Below, piece after piece: positions 11,222 to 21,973 of a stretch of DNA of 64,000 nt. Origin of the DNA: Symbiodinium natans (Eukaryota; Sar; Dinophyceae; Suessiales; Symbiodiniaceae); NCBI GenBank assembly GCA_905221605.1, contig CAJNDS010002390.1:225239-289238 (forward strand), given 5' to 3'. Position numbers and translations under genes: made by a program. Below the pieces are notes generated by a model that saw only the letters and a list, made by a program, of their open reading frames with translations, did not search any database and had not been told where the DNA came from. Positions within the stretch are counted from its first letter, which is position 1. Each line of letters starts with the position of its first letter.

Positions 11222-11598
11222 CAACCCTAAACCCTAAACCCTAAACCTTAAACCCTAAACCCTCAGCCATCCGGCGGTTCTGAAGACGGTCGCCTACTAG
11301 CGCTTTTCCTTCGCAGACTGCTCGATCTTAACTTCAGCCCTCACCAAGGCTTCCCCTGGCCATGACATGCCATGTGGGCAAAGGGTTTAGGGAATAGGGT
11401 TTAGGGGTTTGGGATTTAGAGTTCTCTACTTTGAAGGCCCAAAATAGGACCCCTTTTTGGAAGAAACCCCACAAGGACTTGAATGGGGGCAGAGCAGGAT
11501 AAAGCAGTTGTGGCACGAAGGAAGGAGGAGGCTGGCGGCTACTCCCAAAAGCCGGACTTCCCCGCATTAAGTCCACTAATATGAGGGGCGCGTTTCCG
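11222..11598. other. CCCTAAA array and GC-rich spacer
   Basis: A short CCCTAAA array lies at about 11222-11262. The rest to 11598 is unique DNA with one short TTTAGGG-like patch near 11395. No gene is assigned. Confidence 0.5.
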
Positions 11599-11717
11599 AT
11601 TTAGGGTTTAGGGTTTAGGGTTTAGGGTTTAGGGTTTAGGGTTTAGGGTTTAGGGTTTAGGGTTTAGGGTTTAGGGTTTAGGGTTTAGGGTTTAGGGTTT
11701 AGGGTTTAGGGTTTAGG
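11599..11717. repeat. TTTAGGG array joined to the 3' end of the LINE
   Basis: About 16 perfect TTTAGGG copies. The minus-strand RNase H frame of the LINE runs directly into this array and gets its stop codon from it. No poly(A) tail or 3' UTR separates them. Confidence 0.95.
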
Positions 11718-13112
11718 TCTGAGCCTTGCCTGTCTGCAGCCCTCATCCTGCTGCTCATTTCCCTCGATGATGACAGGATACGGGCATGGGTCGCCTTGCT
11801 GGTGGCTTTTTACATCCACGCCTACCAGGCCATGCTCATCAAAGGCAACTTGCACCATTGTTCGCGTGTGGCCCTGATGCTCCCGTCGCACGTTCCACTT
11901 CTCCGGATGAGTTTCCACGTCCAATCTCCAGGAAGGCGTAAAGCGACCGCCTCGCCAGGACCGCTGCAAGTGATCCAGAACAGCTCGCAGCACAGATTCC
12001 AAAGGGAAGTGCGCCCACCGGCTAGGGCAGTGGCTTCGGCGGAGTGCTGCAAAAAGCGCAGAGCGGTCACATACGAGCAAATTCCAGTCTCCCGGCCGCC
12101 GCCACCGCAGGGCGCACAGCATACCCACAAACTCTGCCAGGTGAACCCCAGAGGCTTCATACCCGTAACGTTCCGGGAGTCGGCCAAGAATGGGCACCGA
12201 GGCCTGGCGGCTACGTTCCCAGTAACCTCCTAGCGGGCCAAAGGCCCGTGCTTGAGCACTATAAGTGCAAACACCGCCGCTGTCTCCTCCATCACTATAC
12301 AGTGCATAGTCAGAGGGGGGGAACCCATGTGGAAAGATCGCCGCCAAGCCTGCAACTCGCGGCGCAGGCAGATGCGGCTGACTCCACGCCGACTCCGGCC
12401 AATCTTCCGGAAGATCCTCCGAAACGTGCCCGCCAAAGAGAGCTGCTTCAGCTGCCCAGTCTGTTTCTGCTTGCTGTGGGGCAGCCTCCGCAGCAGCCGC
12501 GCAGCTGGCAGCATCCAGACGTGTCCCTTGCAACAGGGGGGTCCACACCGCCGGATCACTCCACCTTGCAGGCGGGACACCGCTGCTACGCAGCGACGCC
12601 ACAGCTCGACGAATGGCATTGGCTTGGTGACCCACTCTGCAAAAGCTAGCCGCAGCACGTGCCAATGCAGGTCGGTACAATCCGACGAGGGGACACGGCG
12701 TCATCCTATGCCGTGCAGCCAGCTGATCTAGGATCCGCCCCACCGTACGGTCCGTGCCTGTGGTGACGTGAAATCCGTACTGGGAGAGGAACCGCATTGC
12801 ACGAGGGATGAGTCTTTCATCGTCTTCAGCGGACTCAGGGTCTTGCTGCATAGCCTGACGAAGCTGATCTCTGGCCACGCAGCTGGCCGTGCCCTCTCCA
12901 CAGAGGAGCATCAGCACATCATGAGCCGCAGCCGCCACTACTACACTCTCGACAACTGAGGGCAACTGTACACCACCATCCCTGCTCGCTGCCAGAAAAC
13001 TGACCCGCTCGGCCGTGCAGCGTGTGCCGAACCGCTCCAGCACCAGCAGAATGGCGATCCCGTAGGGTGCCAAGCTTCCCCAACAGCGTTTCTTGCGTAT
13101 CCTCATGTGCAC
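11706..13112 (-). pseudogene. LINE RNase H domain (3' part of ORF2)
   Basis: An RNase H type I fold is recognisable in the C-terminal half of this frame. The four acidic positions appear in order: D in YALYSDGGDSGG, E in VHLAEFVGMLCAL, D in LLVCDRSALF, and the last D in GNEQQDEGC (compare the usual GNExAD). RNase H removes RNA from the RNA-DNA hybrid after reverse transcription. The N-terminal half is the connection region following the RT. The frame is offset from the RT frame, with the switch at about 13040-13080, so ORF2 is broken here. The frame ends in telomeric repeat just after the last catalytic motif, so any further C-terminus is missing. Confidence 0.75.
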
Positions 13113-15117
13113 GTGGAATAGTAGCCTCTGCTACCCCGCCGTGCCAGATATCCCAGCCGCCAGCCAGTACCCCCATCTCATTTATTTCCCGGCGCGGCGG
13201 GGCTGCATGCCGCATGTATGGGAGCCAGTCAGTCGCGAAAGCCGAGCACTTTGGCCAGCAGAAGCCTATGCCAGTACCCTCGCTTCCAAGACGTAGGTCA
13301 GCTGTCATAAGCTGGAGTTGTCGAGCCCCGTCTGCATAATGCTCTGTGTCGTCAACATATCCAGCAGCACCGACTTTGAGTCCAGCAGACGTGGTATAAG
13401 CGGCGTCACTCCTTTCTCGGAGGCGCAAGAGCGGATCCTGCGCAGCCTTAGAAAGCTCTGGGGCTGAAACTGAGCCTTGAGGGAGCCCCCGAGAGACCAA
13501 TATTGGGAGCGAGGGACCCCACCTTGTCTGCACACGGAGCTTTATACCTGAGAACGCTGCAGTATACAATCGCCGAACCTCCGGGGGCACTGCCCGGGCC
13601 TGCATGACAGCGTCCGACGCCGCCAGAGTGACCGCATTAAAGAATTTCTCGTAGTCAGCAGCCACCCGACATATATCCCGCCTCCAAAAGAAGGCGTCCT
13701 CAACGATCATGGCATCCAAATAGAGGACAAGCGGTGCTGCGCTGACCCCCACCTCATAGGCTCGGTTTAAGTCGCTATATAAGCAGCCCGGCTCCATACG
13801 GCTTCGCCACTGCGTGAGTCTGCGCGTGACTGGCCCTTCGACAGCCTTGAAAGTCTCTTCCAACATGGTGAGAGGGCGCCATCCCCCTTTTGGTTTAGCG
13901 ACGTTGATCTGCAGCGCCCAGCTGGAGTGGTCTGCACGCATGCCGCACTCCCGTTGAACATCCAGGGAGAACTGCAGCCGTTGCGCCGTCCATTTGCCTT
14001 CCGTGCACTGAAGACAGAGGGACTTCGTGTGGATAGCCCCCTGCTCCACTCGCACTATGTCACCACCAGCACAGTCTGTGATCTCAACCAACCCAGGCAG
14101 TAGGTACGCAAGTCCCAGTCTACGCAGATCGCTGCCCGGGGCGGCCGCTGCAATAGAGAGGAGATTTGGCGAGGCCCGCTGATTGCCTATGGCGTCCCTC
14201 CAGAAAGTCAGGCACTGGTGCTCCCAGCGCGGTACTGGACCCTGGTGCAAGGGTTTCCACTCTTGCGCCGCCCCTAGTTTGGCCTGTTCCACATTCACCG
14301 GGATCTGAGCGGTACCGTCTTCCAGCAGCACCCGATCCGGCGAATATGTAGCCTGTGGCCGGCGCGCAGGCCGCAGCATTCGACACCATAGTCGAAGGTC
14401 TTGGGCTCGTAGGGCTCCTGCTCGGTTCTGCCTACGATCAGCGCTCCCATGTCTCCAAACCGCCGCACGCATGGACTTCGCAACCTTCTTCCATTCCAAG
14501 GCCTGGTCCAGAATAGCCTGTCCGTCTGCAGCTGTGAGAGGTGGAGAAATGTCCAGACTGTTCTGGAGTAAATCCAGATCGTTGGCTAAATCTGAGGAGG
14601 CAGAGGGTGGCCTCACGGCAGTGACAGCGTTCCCCGGAGACCAGTCAGTTGCCACATTCGGGAAGCCTCGGGCCATCGCCCACTCTACCGGACGGGTGCG
14701 AAAACCGTCCCAGTCCTCGCAATCAAAGCGAAGAGGTAGCTGCACGTTACGCTGCCGTACTAAGCGGCCAGTGTCAGCTATCCCCCGTGTCCACGCTTGG
14801 CGGACGCTGTCTAGCAGCTCCGTAGAGGGCGGCCGCCATGGCTGCTGCCAAAGCGCAAAGCGGATGGTCTGACAGAGCTCACGGAGCCTGGTCATGAATA
14901 GGTCCAGCCCGGCCGTGCCCTCGAGACTCCGCAGACGGGAGCTTGACTTCTGCAAGGGCGTCCAGCATGATTTCCATAATGCGAGCGTGCAACTGTGACA
15001 CCTGCTCCCGAAGCGCCGGGGTGCGTGGGTCAACTCTGCGGATCCAAGGCAGCATTCCTCCGAGGAGTTCCGCGAGGCGAGCCTCCGAGTCCCGCTGTGG
15101 GCCTCATAATATTTCAA
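12919..15117 (-). pseudogene. LINE reverse transcriptase
   Basis: The frame carries the RT core in order: fingers motif PKGGWRPLTMLEET, motif A AADYEKFFNAV, motif B RGLPQGSVSAPELS, motif C AAGYVDDTEHYADG, and the following GIGFCWPKCSAF. The catalytic aspartates (D of ADYEKFF and the DD of YVDD) are intact. The upstream region, with the conserved LRLWCRMLRPARR and DCEDWDGF segments, is a linker shared with the fragment at 47.2-48.0 kb. There is no ATG at the frame's 5' end (it opens with TTG). The true upstream frame switches near 14930, after the endonuclease frame has met a TGA at 15104-15106. It would copy element RNA at a nicked target. Confidence 0.8.
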
Positions 15118-16236
15118 GCTGCTCGCGCACCTCCGAGATTTCGCCGTGGTACTCCCGCACCAGGGTCACCACACGGGCCCGCACTGTAGAATCAAGCCGA
15201 TCCACAAGCAGGCGCCACTTGCGCGAAGCTTCATCCGGGACCTCCTCCGGCATAGTCGGGAAAGGGACAGCAAAGTCAGCGACGATGGGATCGTGATCGA
15301 TCCTTCTTGGGTGGGCCCAAACCACCGCCGAATTGAGAAGAGGGACGTCTTGATCAAGCGGAGCACGCCAGAGAACATAATCGAGCCGACTGGCCCCGCC
15401 GGCTTGGGAGAAAAAGGAGAAGGCTCTCGTTAGAGGGTGCCGCTGACGGAAAGTATCCCTCAGCCCGCAAGCCAGCAGAGTGCCCAGCAGGCTATCGGCC
15501 CGGGGCTGCGCAGAGCCCTGCCAGACATCCAGGTGTTCGTTCCCTATGGAGTTGAGGTCCCCGGCAGCCACGAAGAAGGCATTCCGGTGTAACGCATGCT
15601 GACTTTGCTCCCTTACAAAAGCATTCAAGTCCTGTTCCTGTTTTACTGCAGCTTCTCTTTGAAGAAAGCCCGGAAGGCAGGAGCCAGACACACCGTACAG
15701 GGCGAGGACGCGGAGCTCCAGATCAGCAGTCAAATTCACGGAAGCCGCAATAGCCCGTCCATGAGGGCCGAGAGCCACATCATGCCATCCAGCGGGATGA
15801 GTAGCCTGAATGGCTAAAACAACCCCCGCGGAGCGGGATCCAGATCCAGACTCTCGCAGTCCTGGGGTGTATCCGCCCGACTTGATGTTATGGCTAATGG
15901 CCCCGGAATCCTCCGTCTAACATTCCTTGACACGCCGCTGCGTGCGCCGCCTCAGTGCCAGCGCGGGTCTCGGAGAGGACACCGACGTCCGCTCCGAGCT
16001 CTGCCAAAAAGTGTCAGCCCAGAAGCGACCCCAGCCATACCTATCGCTACCAACTCCAGCCGTTTGCAGTGCTACGACTCGGAGAGCGGACTCAGGCCGC
16101 CAGGAGACGTTATCGCCCAAGCAGTTCCCGCAGAAGCGGGCCAAGCGAACCTAGGCCACGTATCCCGTTCAGGGTCAAGGAGCGGAGGGGCTCCAGGGTG
16201 CCCGAGAAGGTCCTCATCCTCCTCTCCCGACGACAT
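15104..16236 (-). pseudogene. LINE APE-type endonuclease (5' part of ORF2), frameshifted
   Basis: ORF2 probably starts at ATG 16236-16234 (MSSGEEDEDLL). The N-terminal beta strand LRVVALQTAGVG, the catalytic-E motif LSETRAG, GDLNS, SRLDYVL and DHDPIV are all visible, as in AP-endonuclease-like LINE nucleases that nick the target. They lie in three frames: shifts near 16010 and 15915, and an in-frame TGA at 15104. Translation beyond that TGA still resembles the coiled-coil linker to the RT, so the stop is a mutation rather than the natural end. Confidence 0.75.
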
Positions 16237-16884
16237 GGCTACAATTGAAAGGGAAAAAAAAACGGCCCCAAAGAAAACAAAAAGAAAAAGAAAAAAAACA
16301 GAAAGTAAGAAATGAGCACCCAGAAGAAAGGGCAAAGAAGGCTCGTGGGGATGCGCGTGAGTGCAGCTGTTCGCAGAAATAAACACAAAACCTTGGGTCA
16401 AACAGGCTGCAGGCGCCACTGTCAGCATATGGTTGCTGCCGCTCCAAGACATATATCAGATATCGACGGACACATCCTGGCAATGCCCCAGAGCTCTGGG
16501 GCACTCCGTGGCCTCCGCAGCGGCGCTCCGCAGCGGCACCTATTCGAGAGCAGAGCAAAGTTCAAGTGCAAGTACTGCTGAAATGCGAAGTACAGCCCAT
16601 TCCGCACGCATCCGCACTGCACAGAAGAGTCCTCCTATTTTTTGGCCGCGGTTGAAAGTAAAGCTCGAATAACCCTTGGGCTCTTGCCCGACAAGGGCAA
16701 ACCGCACGTTACTAATGGCTGTGAGCACCCCGAGCACGCTGCAAGTCTTAGGCACTTCCCTAAAGCGTTCAGGGTTTCGCACGTCACTTCCTGATAGCAC
16801 AGAGCCAGAGGCCCGCAACCCTTACAGGGACACGGATCCGCAGCCCGTCAAAACTGGGAGAGATGCCTTTAAAAGGAGGGGCGC

Positions 16885-18460
16885 TTAGGCCACGGCAGGA
16901 AAGCCAAGTATGTTGGCATTGCAGCTCGGACAACGGGCACGATTGTCTGCGTTCACACATTCCGCGGCCCACCACCGGCAGGCGCAGGCATCGTGAAATA
17001 CGTGTAAACAGGTAACCGTTGAAGTGTCTGGCCTTCCTGCAAGGGCTGGAAGCAGATGCTACAGTCTGCCGCAGTGTCCGCCGTGCTCTGCTCATAGACC
17101 AGACAACGATCTTGCAAGACCGCCGGCAGACCTGCAGTAGCAGGGGGCGGGTGGGGCGCACTGTCCACGCGCTCCGAAGCCGAGTGACCAGCAGCTCGCC
17201 CCGGAGATCTTTCCGCTGCTGCAGCCTCCGGCGCTGTGGGCCCCTCAGGGAGGGTTGTTGGCCGCGGCCGCCTCAGAGGAGCCCGTTCAAGGCGCAGAGC
17301 ACCCAAGCGACCACGACCACGCCCAAGTCCAAGGCGCCCACCGCGGTCTCCCCCACGGCCAGCTGCTTTTGCACCAGAGTCGCGGGCGCGCCGACCCCGA
17401 GCAAGCTCGAGTCGCACTGGCCCTGCCGGAGTCTGGATCGTACATTGCGAGGCATCTCGGGCGCTGGTAGAAGTAAGTTCAGACCAAATACTGGAAGTAG
17501 CTGTGCCAGCGGCGAAGGCGGCATGAGCTAAGAAAGCAGCCTTGTTACGTCGTGGACCCGGTAAGAAGCGGATTGAGAGTCCCTCCAGCAAAGGAGCCAA
17601 GGAAGGAGCCTGTCTGGACACGCTGCCATGAAGAAGCCCAGTGACTCGACTCATTGTGCTGGGCCGGGGTGCGTGAGTCCCATCTGTTCCAGGAGCCCCA
17701 GCCCGTGACCGCGGCATTGCACCGGAAGACTGAGGCCGATGAGCTGCAGGGGCCAGGCGGGCAGTAGAGGTCGCTCGACCCCGCCGCTGCGAGTGCATCC
17801 GGTCACCATGACGACGCCGCGCTCGGGAGCGACTTCGTCGGGGCACGCGATGTGCACCTTGGTTTTCTCTCTTGCGCCCGCGTGAGCGACTTCGACGTCT
17901 GGACGAGAAGTCATCATTTCTGGCATTTCGGCGTCTGTGTGGCTCATCGATCTCTGAAACTGGTTGACTGCGCATCTCAGCTTGAGGCATCCCCGTCCCT
18001 GTAGCATCCAGGGCACGCGCAGAAGTGTTCAAGGGAGTACTCGAAATGGGCGTGGTAGGAAAAGAAGGGCTGCATGTGTCGGAGGCACCCCATACTGAGA
18101 CTCCCAGCACATCTCCAGAGCCACAGAGGCTGTAGCACTGTGGCCAAGCGGTACAGGCACCGTCCAGTTAGACTGCGCCCCTCCAGGAGGCAGTCCTGCA
18201 AACGATGCAGCCAAGGGACATGGAGAGGCTTGCGGCAACACCGACATCAAACTGGGCGCTCCCAGGAGTGATGCTGCAGCCGCCTGCATACAAGGCTGAT
18301 GCGCTGCCTGTGGCTGCGCCCATCCCAGCCCAGGCGCTCCCGGGAGTGACGGCCAGTTGAGCAACCCGGGCGCGCCCGGGTAGAGTTGCTGCTCTCCAAG
18401 AGCCCGCTCCGCGAGGCTGAGAGTAACTCGCAGTGCACGCAAGGCTTCCATGGGCAGCAT
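16885..18460 (-). pseudogene. LINE ORF1 with Arg/Ser-rich region and split RING finger
   Basis: The frame probably starts in the 18029-18472 ORF (MEALRALRVTLSLAERALG, Pro/Ala-rich). It continues after a shift at about 18060-18110 into a 385-codon frame rich in RRRSRSR, which suggests nucleic-acid binding. At its end, CSICFQPLQEG is the first half of a RING finger (C-x2-C). The second half (TCLHVFHDAC, then RCPSCN) is in another frame, with the switch at about 17010-17020. All eight metal ligands of a C3H2C3 RING are therefore present in the DNA but not in one frame. RING fingers usually act in ubiquitin transfer; in a LINE ORF1 this is unusual. A cellular gene next to the LINE is the alternative. 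Confidence 0.55.
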
Positions 18461-18998
18461 GGGAGTCTGCACTCACAGCGGCTACAGGCGCATCAGAGCC
18501 TTCAATGGAAGGAGTGAGAGTTTATTCAAAACAACGCAGTTTTGACATGCCCATAGTGCGCACCCGGCCTTGGTAGACACCGCAACGGGGCCGAGCCACC
18601 CAGCCGCCATCCCAAGAAGAAGCATCAAGCATGCTGCGGGCGCAGCTTGAAATATTTAACATGCGCTTGCGTTCTGCTGCGGGGAAGATCCCCCTTAACA
18701 ACCCAAAAAAAAAAACGTGCCGAAAAAGAAACTGTGCCTGGTAGGCTGTTCCTGCTGACGGGCAAAGCGGCCCAGGGAAGGAAGGAAGGAAGGAAGAAAT
18801 ACCCAAAAGAAAAATAAAACCGAGCCAGGATTGCCATCCTGAGGCGATTTCACTGAAGCAATGACTGCGTGATTATCCATGCTCGGCGGGCCCAGCCAGC
18901 TTCCCGGACCGGGCGGGAGCTTCTCAGAATGGGAGGCCTAACCAGCTTCCTCACCACGGCCCGGTACTCCCGCTTGCAGCGACCACATGCTGCCGGCA

Positions 18999-19015
18999 GA
19001 GAAAGAGAAAAGAAG

Positions 19016-19064
<49 letters not shown>

Positions 19065-20577
19065 GAGAGAACGACGAACGGCAGCAGGGGACCGGCGTGG
19101 CCACCGGCACACGCATCCAGCCCCCCGCTGAAAGGGACCTTAGTACGCAGGATACGCAACGAAAGCCCGGACGGGAAGAGGGAAGGAGAGGAAGAAAGAA
19201 AGAAAGACAGAGAGGAAACAAAACCGAACAAAACAACAAAAAAAAACCAAAAAAAAAAAAAACAACCGACGGCAGCAGGGGACCGGCGTGGCCACCGGCA
19301 CACGCATCCAGCCCCCCGTGAAGGAACCTTAGTACGGCGGAGACGCAACGAAGGAAAAGAGGAGGGAAAAGGGAACAAAAAAAAAAAAAAAGGGGGGGAG
19401 GGAACGACGGACGGCAGCAGGGGACCGGCGTGACCACCGGCACACGCATCCAGCCCCCCGCTGAAGGAACCTTAGTACGCAGGAGACGCAACGAAAGAGA
19501 GAGGAGGGAAAAGGGAAAGAAAGAAAACAAAACCAAAAAAAAAACAAAAAAAACACAAGGGGGGGGGGAGAAGGGAACGACGAACGGCAGCAGGGGACCG
19601 GCGTGGCCACCGGCACACGCATCCAGCCCCCCGCTGAAAGGGACCTTAGTACGCAGGACACGCAACGAAAGCCCGGACGGGAAGAGGGAAGGAGAGGAAG
19701 AAAGAAAGAAAGAAAGAAAGAAAGACAGAAAGGAAACAAAACCGAACACAAAAAAAAAACACCAACCAACCAACGGCAGCAGGGGACAGGCGTGGCCACC
19801 GGCACACGCATCCAGCCCCCCGCTGAAGGAACCTAAGTACGCAGGAGACGCAACGAAAGAAAGAGGAGGGAAAAGGGAAAGAAGGAAGACAAAAAAAAAA
19901 AAGGGGGGGGAGGGAACGACGGACGGCAGCAGGGGACCGGCGTGACCACCGGCACACGCATCCAGCCCCCCGCTGAAGGAACCTTAGTACGCAGGAGACG
20001 CAACGAAACAGAGAGGAGGGAAAAGGGAAAGAAAGAAGACAAAAACCAAAAAAAAAACACACACAAGGGGGGGGAGAAGGGAACGACGAACGGCAGCAGG
20101 GGACCGGCGTGGCCACCGGCACACGCATCCAGCCCCCCGCTGAAAGGGACCTTAGTACGCAGGATACGCAACGAAAGCCCGGACGGGAAGAGGGAAGGAG
20201 AGGAAGAAAGAAAGAAAGAAAGAAAGAAAGACAGAGAGGAAACAAAACGAAACCAAAAAAAAACACACAAAAAAAAAAACCAACCAACCAACGGCAGCAG
20301 GGGACCGGCGTGGCCACCGGCACACGCATCCAGCCCCCCGCTGGTTAGGACCTGAGTACGCAGGAGACGCCACCAAAACCCGGACGGGGAGGGAAAGAAA
20401 GAAAGAGAAAGAAAGAAAAAGAAGAAAAAAAAAAAAGGAGGAGGACAACCGACGGCAGCAAGGGGCCAGCGTGGCCACGGCGCACGCGTCTAGCCCCCCG
20501 CAGGGAAAGACCCGAGGACGCAGGGAACACAACAAGAAAAAGAAAAGAAGAGAAAAAAAAAACAGGCCACACAGACA

Positions 20578-20620
<43 letters not shown>

Positions 20621-20640
20621 GCACAGCGCCCAATGCACAT
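18999..20640. repeat. Purine-rich satellite with a three-unit higher-order repeat
   Basis: A core of about 95 bp starting GCAGCAGGGGACCGGCGTGG recurs at 19081, 19272, 19413, 19587, 19775, 19925, 20092, 20292 and 20453. A/G-rich spacers of changing length separate the cores. Spacings repeat as about 190, 140-150 and 167-174, so units 1, 4 and 7 are 506 and 505 bp apart and share an extra CCCGGACGGGAAGAGGG. A CA microsatellite (20577-20620) closes the block. The many long ORFs here are repeat artefacts. Confidence 0.9.
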
Positions 20641-20715
20641 CCACACGTACCGCTGCCCATGAAAGCAGAGCAGGCAGCTGTTTTCAGACGCTCGCTTGTT
20701 GCGCGCTGGAGATTT

Positions 20716-21711
20716 TTAACCTGCAAAGTCCAGGGCTGCAGGGGCCTGGGAGTATTCACAAAGGAACCACTGAACCAGATATGCTTCGGGCTTAGGAATG
20801 GGCCACCGTACGGCAGCGGACAGATAGTGAGCCCACGCCAAAGCTACTGCGGGCTCAATGGGCGCGTAGGGAGGCCGCCTAAGGACTCTATTAAGCCCTC
20901 GAAGCCCGCCAGGTCCGAACCCACAAAAGGTCATTCTATCTCTAGGGAAAGCCGTAGCAATCCGCTGGGTGCGAAGATCAAAAGCAATCACACTTGCCCA
21001 GAAATAGCCATGGCCATACGTGCCGGCAATCAGTACCAAGATAGGGAACCAAGTTGGGCCGTTCACCAGCTGCATTACGAGCTCCCGTTTCTTCCATAGA
21101 GCGCCGATAGGATCGATGATTGCTGCGGATAACTGAGTATGAATTGCAGCCTTGTCCTTTGCAACTGCAGCTTTGCTGAAGGCATTGCGGTGGGCTGCGC
21201 AATGCGGGAGAGGAAGTTGCGTCCATCCTCTCATGGCGCGCTTGCAGAGAAGGTTCAAGAGGCGCTCCGGCTGCCATTCCGTGAGCCAGCCCAAGACTGA
21301 GGAAGATAAGCCTGTGCGCCGGAGCACAAGCACATTGAGGAGCTGCTCCAGTTCAGGCCTGTCACGGGGCAGAGGCCCCCATGGGGCCACGTGCAGAGAA
21401 GGTGGCGCCGGGTCAGTCAAGTGACCAGCAAAGGCCTCCAAAACTGCCAGTCGCCGGGCTAAAGCAGTGGACACCCTCCCTGGCATGGGGCCACCATGGC
21501 GCCAACATGTTTTCACACCCAGCTCCCGCCGCTCATTGCTGAGGCGGCAGGAACAACGTGCGTGCGAGCAAATGTGTCGCAGAGGCGTACGGGAAGTAGG
21601 GCGCCCCAAGGCCAGCATCCGTCCATGAACGGCGCAAGTATACAGTCCAAGCCTGAACCTTGCATGGCTAACTTGCCTGCCGCAACCCCTGCGGTTACAC
21701 GTGCGCGCCAT
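20716..21711 (-). CDS. 331-aa protein with two Cx4C-x15-CxxH motifs; function unknown
   Basis: This intact ORF starts at ATG 21711-21709 and ends in TAA. I do not recognise the family. The N-terminus holds two cysteine/histidine motifs of identical spacing: C5-x4-C10-x15-C26-x2-H29 and C48-x4-C53-x15-C69-x2-H72. The second is followed by GGPMPGR. This suggests two zinc knuckles that bind nucleic acid. The rest is mixed alpha-helical, with a hydrophobic stretch (WFPILVLIAGTYGHGYFWASVIAF) that could be a membrane segment or a buried core. It lies on the same strand as, and upstream of, the LINE and the satellite, so it may belong to a retroelement. It is unbroken, unlike the LINE ORFs. Splicing at either end is not excluded. 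Confidence 0.55.
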   Translation of the reverse strand: MARTCNRRGCGRQVSHARFRLGLYTCAVHGRMLALGRPTSRTPLRHICSHARCSCRLSNERRELGVKTCWRHGGPMPGRVSTALARRLAVLEAFAGHLTDPAPPSLHVAPWGPLPRDRPELEQLLNVLVLRRTGLSSSVLGWLTEWQPERLLNLLCKRAMRGWTQLPLPHCAAHRNAFSKAAVAKDKAAIHTQLSAAIIDPIGALWKKRELVMQLVNGPTWFPILVLIAGTYGHGYFWASVIAFDLRTQRIATAFPRDRMTFCGFGPGGLRGLNRVLRRPPYAPIEPAVALAWAHYLSAAVRWPIPKPEAYLVQWFLCEYSQAPAALDFAG

Positions 21712-21973
21712 AGCCCAGAGGCCACGCTGGAGCCCAAATGTAGGCAGTCAAGACGGCAACCAAGAGCAAGATCGACGAACGACAGAAGAAAAAAAAAAAA
21801 AAAGAGGAAAGGAAAGGATGTGTGGGTTGGTCTGCCCCTGGCGCGCCAGAGACCGCTTGCGGCCAAATCAAGCGGTGGCACCCCTGAGCCTACTGCGCGC
21901 GCACGCAGCAGTCCCACACACAGCTACGGGGAAGCGTCACTGATAGCGCTATTGCCCCTTCCGCAAGGAAGGA

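Larger units (their letters stand above)
11714..18476 (-). mobile_element. Degenerate non-LTR retrotransposon (LINE), minus strand
   Basis: In sense order: an ORF1 with Arg/Ser-rich and RING segments (about 18460-16885), a spacer of about 650 bp, then ORF2 (about 16236-11714) with APE endonuclease, RT and RNase H domains. This is the order of LINEs with APE-type endonucleases. At least five frameshifts or stops break the ORFs, so the copy is not autonomous. The 3' end abuts a TTTAGGG array; the 5' end is not defined, and the upstream satellite (18.9-20.6 kb) could be part of its leader. The clade was not determined. Confidence 0.75.

Noticed and set aside
11796-12731. Plus-strand ORFs of 145-201 codons opposite the LINE
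   Set aside because: Shadows of the RNase H frame; the minus strand carries the recognisable motifs.
18850-20646. ORFs of 150-307 codons with poly-Lys or poly-Phe
   Set aside because: They run through the purine satellite on both strands and repeat with its period.
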